Source: Mesostigma viride (taxonomy: Eukaryota > Streptophyta > Mesostigmatophyceae > Mesostigmatales > Mesostigmataceae). Taken from it: DNA of 64,000 bases. Shown here one piece after another: positions 31,344-42,500 of the stretch; positions within the stretch are counted from its first letter, which is position 1, and each line of letters opens with the position of its first letter. The notes beneath the pieces were generated by a model. That model saw only the letters and a list, made by a program, of their open reading frames with translations, had not been told where the DNA came from and made no database searches. Position numbers and translations under genes: made by a program. Location of the stretch: the NCBI GenBank assembly GCA_009746045.1, contig RPFO01000164.1, positions 2,127,400-2,191,399 on the forward strand, read 5' to 3'.

Positions 31344-34300
31344 ATGGTGAGCAGTTGAGAGGTTCAGTTATCAGCTTTGATAATCTTTCATCTGAACCCA
31401 ATGGAAATGCCTGGACTGTTAGTTGCTATAGGCAAGAATGTTTGGTCCATGTCATTCCTGACATGCCCGTGCGCACTCATGTGTGCGTTTGTGCGGTTTG
31501 AACATCATGAAATGTTTGTGGCTGCTGCCTTCAGAGTGGTACCCTGCTGCATCATGCAGTTGAGAAAGGCCACCTAAGTGTGGTTCAGGAGCTCATCGCG
31601 ACAGGCGGGAACGTGAACGCCAAAGGCTTTGTAAGAATTGCTTTTGTCCTAGCGCAAATTTCCATTGTGCTCGCCCATAATTGTGCAATCTGTGTCTGCA
31701 ATTTTGTAGCCGAATGTCAATCGATGAAGTTTGCCCTGGCTTTTCGCAGAGCTTTTTAGCCCCTGCAATCTCGCGTGTGAGAGTTGTGACTAAAGGCGCC
31801 GCTTTCATAAATGGCCCTTACGCACAGTACTAATACTAATGGCTGGACACCCTTGAGGAACCCTTGAGGAAAGTCCGCTGCTGAATTGTGGGCTGACCGT
31901 CCTGGCAACCAGGAGGTTGACCGCTGTTCTGACTCCACAGCGTTTTCGTGGCAAAGGTTCGGGGTCAGTCACCTATTTCAGCTGGCCATGCCTAGTCTTC
32001 TTCGATTCCGTCCTCCCAGACGTCGATACCCTTGATGGCCCTCCCCTCCCCTCCCCTCCCCTCCCCTCCCTCCCTCCCCTCCCTCCCCTCCCCTCCCTCC
32101 CTCCCCTCCCTCCCCTCCCCTCCCCTCCCCTCCCCTCCCCTCCCCTCCCCCCTCCCCTCCCTCCCCTCCCCTCCCCTCCCCTCCCTCCCCTCCCCTCCCC
32201 TCCCCTCCCCTCCCCTCCCCTCCCTCCCCTCCCTCCCCTCCCTCCCCTCCCCTCCCCTCCCCTCCCTCCCTCCCCTCCCTCCCCTCCCTCCCCTCCCCTC
32301 CCCTCCCTCCCTCCTCCCCTCCCTCCCCTCCCCTCCCCTCCCCCCTCCCCTCCCCTCCCTCCCCTCCCTCCCCTCCCTCCCCTCCCCTCCCCTCCCTCCC
32401 CTCCCTCCCCTCCTCCTCCTCCCTCCCCTCCCCTCCCTCCCCTCCCTCCCCTCCCCTCCCCTCCCTCCCTCCCCTCCCCTCCCCTCCCCTCCCCTCCCCT
32501 CCCCTCCCCTCCCCTCCCCTCCCTCCCCTCCCCTCCCCTCCCCTCCCCTCCCCTCCCCTCCCCTCCCTCCCTCCCCTCCCCTCCCCTCCCCTCCCTCCCC
32601 TCCCCTCCCTCCCCTCCCCTCCCCTCCCTCCCCTCCCTCCTCCCCTCCCCTCCCCTCCTCCCCTCCCTCCCCTCCCCTCCCTCCCTCCCCTCCCCTCCCT
32701 CCCCTCCCCTCCCCTCCCCTCCCCTCCCCTCCCCTCCCCTCCCTCCCTCCCCTCCCCTCCCCTCCCCTCCCCTCCCCTCCCCTCCTCCCCTCCCTCCCCT
32801 CCCTCCCCTCCCTCCCTCCCTCCCTCCCTCCCCTCCCTCCCCTCCCCTCCCCTCCCTCCCCTCCCCTCCCCTCCCCTCCCCTCCTCCCCTCCCCTCCCCT
32901 CCCCTCCCCTCCCCTCCCCTCCCCCTCCCCTCCCTCCCTCCCTCTCCCCTCCCCTCCCCTCCCCTCCCTCCCTCCCCTCCCCTCCCTCCCCTCCCCTCTC
33001 CCTCCCTCCCTCCCCTCCCCTCCCCCCTCCCCTCCCTCCCCTCCCCTCCTCCCTCCCCTCCCCTCCCTCCCTCCCTCCTCTCCTCCCCTCCCCCCTCCCT
33101 CCTCCCTCCCCTCCCTCCCCTCCCCTCCCCTCCCCTCCCCTCCCTCCCTCCTCCCCTCCCCTCCCCTCCCCTCCCCCCCTCCCCTCCCTCCCCTCCCCTC
33201 CCCTCCCCTCCCCTCCCCTCCCCTGCCCTCCCCCCTCCCCTCCCCTGCCCTCACCTCACCTCACCTCCCACTTCCACTACCATGAGCCCCATCTCCCCCT
33301 CTTCCCCCCTTTCCTTCGTCCCTAACCATAACCTTCCCCCTAGTCTCGAGGCACAGCCAAGTCACCGAGGCAGGACCGCTAGGGTACCGGATGCATTTGA
33401 GCGCCACGGTTGGCCATCCTGTGAGGACGGTGGGCCGCGACAGCGTGGGGGCGCAATGGCGTGCTCCTGTGCCATTCCTGTGGGTGGATACGGAAATGCC
33501 CGCCTGAACAAAAGCCTTAGCTATCGCTGGAACAGCATGATTGGTTCCAGCGGGCGCCTGATTTCGCTGACATGCCCTGCACCCGTGTGGGTCTTGTGGT
33601 CTTGTGGTCTTGTGGGATGGGCTGCTCACGCGGGCGATATGGATGCTGCGCAGGCCTCACGGACCCCTCTGCACACTGCGTCCGCGGATGGCCATCTGGC
33701 AGTGGTCAAGGAACTGCTGGCCCATGGAGCGGACAGAGATGCCCAGGAAGATGTCAGTATAGTCCTTTGTTTGTTCATGTAGGCTCTGTTATTTGCCATG
33801 TATGTCACGTCCCTCGGTTGCGTGTGGCAGCGATGATATATGATGGATGATGTCTTGTGTCCCAGAGACTTGGGCCATGTAACACGTGTGAGCGGTGGGC
33901 AGCTAGGCGGACAGTCCGCACTTATAGCCCACTTAAAGTCCACTTTTTAGCCCCATGTAGGCCATTTCTAGGCCATTTTATAGGCCATTTCTAGGCCAGG
34001 CCAAGTCTTTTGCCACGTGTGATGCAAAGTCCCCATGGCAGATGCAGGAGTTACAGTATTACCCGTAGAGCCCTTCCTCTCAAAGTCCTCCTCACTCTGG
34101 TCCCAGAAGGACATTCACCAAGGCAGCGCTACAACTTTGTGAGGCAAGAATGTAGCATTCCCTTGCCAGACGGGCTCTGAGCTATAAATTGTGGGGATCT
34201 GTTCGCTGGTGGATAGCCGTTAGGACTTGAAGCTTGTCAGGTGTTGTTTGTCACTTGTCGTGTGTCGTTTGTTGTTAGTAGTTTATTGTTTGTCGTTTGT

Positions 34301-36334
34301 CGTTTGTCGTTTGTCGTTTGTCGTTTGTCGTTTGTCGTTTGTCGTTTGTCGTTTGTCGTTTGTCGTTTGTCGTTTGTCGTTTGTTGTTGTTTGTTGTTTG
34401 TTGTTTGTTGTTTGTTGTTTGTTGTTTGTTGTTTGTTGTTTGTTGTTTGTTGTTGTTTCTTGTTTCTTGTTTGCTGTTTGTTGTTTGTTGTTTGTTGTTT
34501 GTTGTTTGTTGTTTGTTGGTCGTTGTTTTTCAGGTGTCTTAGGGCAACGGAGAGACTGATGATCAAGGCCGTGTCTATGAGATGTTTGAATGATTTGCTT
34601 ACTATTCTACTATTATTATATTCAAGGTGACCTCCCAAAAACGTCTCCTTATCCACATATGTATGTGCGTGACTACCATACTACGACTACAGCACTGCAT
34701 ACTGCAACAAGTCCTGCCTTGGATGTCCTTGTTCGACGCAAGTGTGACGGCGATGCGTAGGCTGCAACCTGCCCTGCCTTGGAATTCCCCTCCTCAAACC
34801 CTTGTCCTCTCATATGCCAAGCATTTGCTTCTGGGCACGGGCTTGCGCTCTTGCGCGCCTCTGACCATTCACCCTCAGTTCTCCCGTTCCCCCTCCAGGG
34901 CCCCCCTTGTCTTTGGTGCCATGCTGCTCATGTAAATGCCGGATGGATCTGACACCGTCTCCGCAGCTTGTTTTTGATGTGGGTTGCGCTCCCAAAGAAA
35001 AAAGCGATTGCAGGCATGCCTTTCGGCAGATGTAGCTCGTGCTTTCATTCACGCCGCTGCAGCTACGTAGCGTGCAGGAACAGATGAGCACTCCAATGCA
35101 TGATTTGATTAGTGTTGTGCTACTGATATGACTAGTGTTGTATCCATATGACGGATTTTCTTGCCTTTTCGCTACAAAGCCTGTATGTTGTAGCAGATCC
35201 CTGCTTTCGCTGACAGGTCACGCGTGGTGGGACGTTTATGGGCACTCGTCTGGCTGCGCCGTGCAGAGTGGCTTTACGCCACTGCACTTTGCATCATGCA
35301 GGGGCCATCTGGCGGTGGTCAAGCTCCTGCTGGCCAGTGGCGCAGACAAGGATGCCACGAATACGGTGTGTTATAAGTGCTCATAGATGTCTTAGGGCTT
35401 AGTTTGTACATAAAATTCAGGGTGGTCTATGGTCTTGGAGAAAGCCAGCACCTAGGGGGAGGTCGTTGAGCGTGAGCGTGGAAACAGAGAGCACAATTAG
35501 CCACGACCTCATGGTGCAAGTGGAGACGCCCCTGTGATCATGGGAGTGGGAGCATTTCTTTCACTGCGGCTCAGCCTGCAACTAGCTTTATTCGCAGCGC
35601 CTGGCTGGGCATGAATGAAATCAGGAAAAGCACAGTTTTGGGGGATCATTGGCTTGCAGGGCAACCATTTAGGCAGCATGGAGGCTGACCATCTTCTTTC
35701 CCAACAGCTTCTCAATAGATCATAGAGCCAGGAATGCCCGTGCCTCACTTCAGGTCCGCCGTACGATGCCCGTAATGCCTGCGCTGTTCTGTACGGTTCG
35801 CCCCGCGTCTACTGCAGGCATGCACCGCCCCGGCAGATGTTCGTTTGTGCTCTCCCTTGCCCAGCTATTTCCCCCAGGGATGCGCTTGCGTGACCTCCCC
35901 CCCTCACCCACCCACATCACCCTCCGTCGCTTCATGTGTCCCCAGATCCCTCGTGTGTTCCATGAAAATGCGTTTATCTTTTCTATCCAAGAGGTCCCTC
36001 TTATATGCAGATCCTTTGTGCTTTTCACGCATACTCGTCGGCAGTGCTAGTTCGTGTTGCAGCGCCGCACACCCCAGTTGTCGTGGGTAGCACGCAGTCT
36101 CGATGGATGGGAAGGCGTACCGGATGGCAACGACTAATGTGTCCTTCCTGCAAGAGCCCAGCCAGCGTGCAGGCATAGATCAACCTCAATGATGACTACT
36201 CTCGCGTGCTTGCGACCTGCTGCGGCACCAGCCCGCTGTGCACGCCTCCCAGCAGATGCTGGCCACAGGTGGTGACGCTGTTGCTGCGCCTGGACCATTT
36301 CCACGTGCACCGAGAGGGACAGAGAGAGAGACAG

Positions 36335-36427
<93 letters not shown>

Positions 36428-36540
36428 AGAGAGACAGAGAGAGAGAGTGTGTGTGTGTGTGTGTGTGCGCGCGTGCGCTTGTGTGAATGTGTGTGTGGTC
36501 ACTATAGTATAGTGTGTGTATGCGTGTGTGGTCACTAAAG

Positions 36541-36587
<47 letters not shown>

Positions 36588-39500
36588 GTGCCTGCTGAAT
36601 CTCCGCGCATGCGTGTGGCGCGGCTGCGCGCAGCCTGGGCGTACCGCGCTCCACTGGGCCTCGGACAAGGGCCACCTGGCAATAGTCCAGCACCTCGTCG
36701 CCAGCGGCGCGGACAAGGATGCCAAGGACAAGGTCAGCAGTTGTGACACAGTAGACACTATGCAAGGATGCCGAGGACAAGGTCAGCTGTTGTGACACAG
36801 TATACACTATGCAAGGATGCCAAGGACAAGGTCAGTTGTCGTGACACAATATACACTATGCAAGGATGCCAAGGACAAGGTTAGTTGCTTCTTCAGCCCA
36901 CCACTCCCCATGGACCGGGCTGGGTCCATGAGGTCACTTATCCTCAAACCAAAAAGATGCACGTAGAAATCGAGCCTCAAACCAAAAAGATGCACGTAGA
37001 AATCGAGCCTCAAACCAAAAAAATGCACGTAGAAATCGAGCCTCAAACCAAAAAGATGCACGTAGAAATCGAGCCTCAAACCAAAAAGATGCACGTAGAA
37101 ATCGAGCCTCAAACCAAAAAGATACACGTAGAAATCGAGCCGATAGATGGAATGTAGACGTATGGTTTGATTGTCATGCAACTGGCGGTGGCAGCCTCTT
37201 TAGTAGCAGCTTAGAAAATCTAGTCTTCTCACAGCCATCGCTCTCACGGATCCGGGTGGCAACCCGGTCTAGCCAGAAAAGCACCCGGGTCTATTATCAT
37301 TTTGTTGAGGGGGACCCTCGACAACTGGGAGGCTGGCGGTTGTTTCTGCAATCACCGCTAGCCGGCTTGTGGTACCAGATCAGGGAGCAATGCCGCAAGC
37401 ATGTGTGCCCGCTGCTTACGCTTGGACTTCAGGATGCTGCAAGTGACATCCTATAGAAACTGGATGTAACAGCCACTTTGGCCTTTGCTTATTCGCTATC
37501 TTGCCCAGTCTTTTCTTTCCGGGCTTGCGCTCCCGTATCATCTCTCATTTTGCCGCCATCCCACCTTCCTCATGCATGATTTCATGTTTATCAGTTCATG
37601 TTCTTTGCACCGCGGCCAATGCGAAAGTCTGTCGTAGTTGGCAAACACAGTGCCGCCAGGGTGCTCGTCTGACCATGGTATCAGCAATAACAGGCACAGC
37701 ATCTGGCAGTACGAGCGTGGCTGTGCCTCCAGGGTCCAGCTGTCATGCCTCCAGGGACCAGCCGGTGCCTGATGTCGATTGATGACTGCTTGTTCGCTAC
37801 TGGCAAAACAAGCTGCTTGCTGCCAGCTGACCGCGGCCTTTCTGCCTACGGCATGGTGAATACATCCCCGCGCATTGGTTCTCACCGACACTTGCATGGC
37901 TGCGGTGTTACGCTGCAGGTGATGGATACCCCGTTACACCTTGCATGTTGGAAAGGGCGCTTTGACGTCGTCCAACATCTCGTCGCCAGGGGTGCGGACA
38001 TGGCTGCCCAGAACAAGGTCAGATTTAGTCACACAGTATACATACAAGAAGGATATATACAAGATATTTATTATTCAGAAAACAAGGATGCCAGGAACAA
38101 GGTTGGATTGAGTTACACTTTATACATACAAGGAGGATGCCGATGGCAGGGTCAGTTTAAGTGACACTGTATTCAGTAAACAAGGATGCCAAGGACAAGG
38201 TCAGTAGCTCAGTATGAGCTGCCCAGCACCCATGCGGCAGGAGTTGCACAGTACGCATGCCGCAGGAGTTGCACAGTACGCATGCCGCAGGAGCTGTACA
38301 GTATGCATGCCGCAGGAGCTGTACAGTACGTATGCCGCAGGATTGCCAAAACTAATAGGTAAAATTTCTTGAGTAAAAAAATCAGGAGATTTTATGGCAA
38401 GAAGGAAGCGAATATACATATCACGCGAGCAAAAGGAAGAAATTATAAAGGGACTAATAGAAACCAATGCAATATAAAATTATTGGCAGAAAAATATCAA
38501 GTAACGGTAAGGACACTTAGTAAATGGAGAAGCGATTACTACAAAGCAGAAGAAGGAAAGCAACCAAAACCGGAGGGACATTTTGTAGAAGTTCAGGTAG
38601 GAAGCGATATAAAAAAGAGTCACCTTAAGAAAGTAGAATTATTATTAGATAACCAGCCTTTAAATACGGACTTTTATGAAAACTTGCATGAGTTTTTAAC
38701 CAGAAAGCTAAATGATGAAACTGACCTTTTTGGCAATAGTTATGTCGAGTATTTAATTGGTGAAGAATTCCAAGAATATGCAAAGGGTAATAAGAAAATA
38801 AATCTAGAAGTTTTAAATATCCTTAACCAACAAAAAAACCCATAACAATTTTAATTTGAAAACTTATTTAAAAGGCTATAAAGGCATTTTGTTTTTCTAC
38901 CCACGCCGCCTATTATATCAAATTCCTTCGCTATTTCTTAGCAATTTAGTCTTTGCAAAATGGAATACTATTTTTAAAGATGATATGACAGTATTACAAA
39001 GCTATTCTTTAAAAGGAAAAACCCGAAAAAAGAAGAGCCAAAACCGGTAGAAAAGAAGCCGGAAACTCCAAAAGAAGAAGATAAAAAGAAGCAAAATCCG
39101 AATAAACCTGGCTTATTGTTTCTTCGTACGTATTTGACTCTTCGGTTCTTGAAATTTATCCAGCTTTTGCAATATCAGTGAACAATTTTGGAGCTCCGTC
39201 AATATCATCATATTTTTTTTCTTGTGCCTGTCCTTTTTTGGCAAGAACTTTGGTAATTGCAGCTGTTAAAGAGGTTTTTCCATGGTCAACGTGTCCAATG
39301 GTACCAATATTACAGTGCGGTTTATTCCTTGCAAATTTTTGTTTAGCCATAACCTTAATCTCCTGAAAGTTTATTACAAATCAACATCAAATAATTAGTT
39401 ACACTTTTTTAACTACATCATCGTAATTATTAAATCAGTTGTATAATACTGAATTTCTTCTTTACGAAAATTAATATTAACTTAAATAAGCAATTTTGGT

Positions 39501-42500
39501 AAGTAACTTCGACAGGATCTTCACTAGATGCGAGATTTGAGTTTAAATTAAAATTTACTTTGTTACCGGTTAGCTCAAAATTATTAAACACAATCTTAAC
39601 GTTTTCCGATAACACAAGAAGGTTGGTGGTTTTGTCAAGTAAACCATTGTCTGCAACGATAACCATTTTTAGCAAATTTCGAAGCTATTCCAAAACCAAT
39701 ACGCCTTTTTGATAACCTGATTTTGCTAAGTATGAAAGCAGGATTCTCCGGAAGAACTTGATTTAACAGCGATATTTCCTTCTTCTAGATTTAGCTTCAA
39801 ATTCTTTGCTTCCTTCTTGAGCTTTTAGAGATTTTATACTGAATTTACGTATACTAGTACGAATCCGGCAAGTCTTGAAGCTTTTCCATCCAATTTTTCA
39901 AATGGGAAGCGTCATGATTTTAGTGGACATATGTATGGGATGGTAGACCTAAGGGGGATGAATGTCCGGTAGCGGCTTGTTATTTTTATAGTCCCGATAG
40001 GAAAGGAGCAAAGCCTGATAAAAAATTTCAGGGTTTTTGAGATATAAATCACCGTCTAAGTTGAGAAACGAAAACCAAAAGTTCAAATCTAATATTTTTT
40101 TACCAAAAATATAAAATTTAGGCAATAAGATCTACCTGGATTAACAAGAAGAGATTTCATCTGGATTTGGAGAATAAGATCCAGGAAACGGAGTTGTAAG
40201 GCAAGTATCGTATTACTTAAACAGAATACACTGAACAAGGATAGTGCCGAGGACAAGCCTGTAGCCGGGCTTGATCCTTGGGTTTGCGCGTAACAGGGCT
40301 GTGACATACGGCAGTAGTGGTTAAGGCAACATGCACATGGGATTGGCAGGAACCAGGAGGCAGCGAGCTCAGTGACACTCTCTCCCTGCGACCCAGGGGA
40401 GGACATTCCCATGGTGGGGGGTTTGCCTCGTTTGTGTCTCGCGCTCGCGCTTGCAGTGTTTATCCACACGGTTTGCGCCCTCTGGCCAGGAGCGCAGTGC
40501 GTCTGCTACGGCGGAGGGGGATCCGGACCGTTAGCAGACACGCCGTAGAAGCGAGGACACCAGTGTTGTGGAAGTTCCTCTAACGTATCTTATAAGAGGG
40601 AACGTATCTTATACTTCAAACGTTAAATGTCCATAGTCAAGACAATTGTTTTCGGTTTGCGGGCGGAGCCCCAGCGTAACTTGCAGCAGGCACACAATCA
40701 CATCTCTACAGACAGCGTGTGCTTGTAAGTTGTGACAACTGATTAGCATTGAGCAGGCGCAGCCACTGCCTTGCTGCAGGCCATGCATATGAACACACAC
40801 ACACACACACGCACTGTCAGCACATATCGCACTATTGCAAGCATGAATGGTTTAGGACCGGAACTGATCGGCTACATTGCGAAGCTCTACATCCCCAGGG
40901 ATGTGCTTGCATCCTAATGCCTTTCAAAAAACTGCACTCTCATCCCTTCCTTTTCCCGTATGGCAAGGCATCTTTCATCCTTTGCAGTATTGTCCACGTC
41001 TGTCGCTCGCATTTCACTCCTCATGGTCGCGGAGACGGCAGCCATGGCTATGGGCACCCGCCAGAACCCATACCTCCCGGTCCCGCTAGAGTGTGCCACC
41101 GCTTTGTTAGGCGATCCCTTACTAGCACGCATGGGCCAACAACCACTGCGATGCCCTCCTAGTAATATACAGTATAACGATACAGAATGTGTTCAATATA
41201 CAGTATAACGGTACAGTATGTGTTTACATCGTCGCTAGCCTCGCTAGTCTCACTCTGCCTGCACACAATGAAGAAATACAATGATACTTAGCAGTGTAAT
41301 AATAACTTTTTATACAATACAAATACCAGTGTATAACCTGTGTTCGAATCCAGTATCGTACCAAACTACTTCACCAGTCAATGTTGTCTGCGTGCACTTG
41401 TCGGCCTTGCATGGTTTGATCCCACGGGCGCTTGGGTCACTGCTGCGGCCCAGCAAGAACAACGAAGCATGGTCGTGGGTTAGTTGATATGCATTTGGCG
41501 CTCACGTGCCCTCGGGTCGCTGCATGGGCTGCTGTTTGCCGGCACGTGTGTCGCTACTGCGCCCAGAGTGGGATGACCCCGCTGCACGTCGCGTCTCACT
41601 GGGGATGTCTGGCCATCGTCCGGCATCTGGTGGCCAACGGTGCGGACAAGGATGCCAAGGCGATGGTAAGTTGATGGTTCTTCTTTACGTTAATAACAAT
41701 ATACATGCTTACTAGTTATTCAGTAGTATTATGTTGATCATAATTTATTTGTCGATACTTGATAGTTTCTTAATGTGTTGATAATTCTTTATCTGTTGAT
41801 AATTATACACTGCTGTATGTTTATTTGTTTTTACTTTTTGATGTTGATAATAATTTTTGATGTTAAGACGTTCATTATTATTCATACCCTATTCCACTGC
41901 AAGACGAGGTCTGCGGATCGGTTGTCACTGGAGACTCTACCCAGCTCCCTGCGGGGATGCCAATGAGGTCTCAGGGCGGCTGAACAAATCGATAACTAGC
42001 TACTAGCTAGGCCTAACTATAACTAGCTAGGCCTAATAATGACTACCTAGGCCTAATTTTTAGGGGATGTTGAGGGCTATGCTTGCTGTTCCGTGGTACC
42101 CCCCCACCGAGGGCGCATCTGCTGACATCCCGTTCTGTGCATTTGTCATGCCGTTGGTGAAGGCGGGAACAAAATATTTCAGTCCGGCTCCATGGGTGTG
42201 CACCAAGCCCACGCCATGCAATCTGGGTGCAGCCTGTCAGCACAAGTGAGAGCCTCTGCCCCTCTCTCCAGCCATACGAATGCACGACCTTGAACGCATG
42301 CAATGTTTTCCCTCCATGCCAGCTGCCCACTGGTCTGTGTAAGCTCCACTTGGTCCTGGTCTGCCCATGCTGGTATGCCCTGCACTACCTGGGAGCAGCT
42401 CCCCCGCCTCTAATCTTCCCATGCATGGTGGTGTCGTGGCCCCGATTCACCTGCTGCCAACCTCAAACTGGGGTGGCCGTGGTTCCCCTTTCTGAACCAA

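Larger units (their letters stand above)
38343..40200. other. AT-rich island of bacterial gene fragments
   Basis: Composition falls abruptly to A/T-rich at 38343 and returns near 40200, where the donor-type motif of the preceding minisatellite reappears (40218-40240). Inside are an IS66-type HTH ORF, a Lys/Pro-rich fragment, the 5' end of an EF-Tu gene, an LptC-like fragment and an IS66 transposase core. Two ORFs have Shine-Dalgarno sequences. The fragments are unrelated in bacterial gene order and each is broken, so this looks like scrambled bacterial DNA (EF-Tu resembles alphaproteobacteria) integrated in an ankyrin intron. A chimeric assembly is the main alternative. Confidence 0.8.

Noticed and set aside
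31917-33782. Long ORFs (621, 420 and 417 codons) on both strands over the CCCTCC tract
   Set aside because: They are translations of a low-complexity pyrimidine repeat. The only real coding part is the 99-nt ankyrin exon at 33654-33752.
34255-34530. Telomere-like repeat
   Set aside because: TTTGTCG and TTTGTTG are not known telomere units, and the block is internal with sequence on both sides.
34227-34656. ORFs rich in CRLSFVV or TTNNKQQ
   Set aside because: They come from a 7-bp repeat.
36134-36758. Minus-strand ORFs rich in HTHTHT and SLSLSL
   Set aside because: They read through (GT)n and (GA)n microsatellites.
40749-41162. 137-codon plus ORF in an ankyrin intron
   Set aside because: Shares its bases with two other open frames, includes a (CA)n run and shows no domain.
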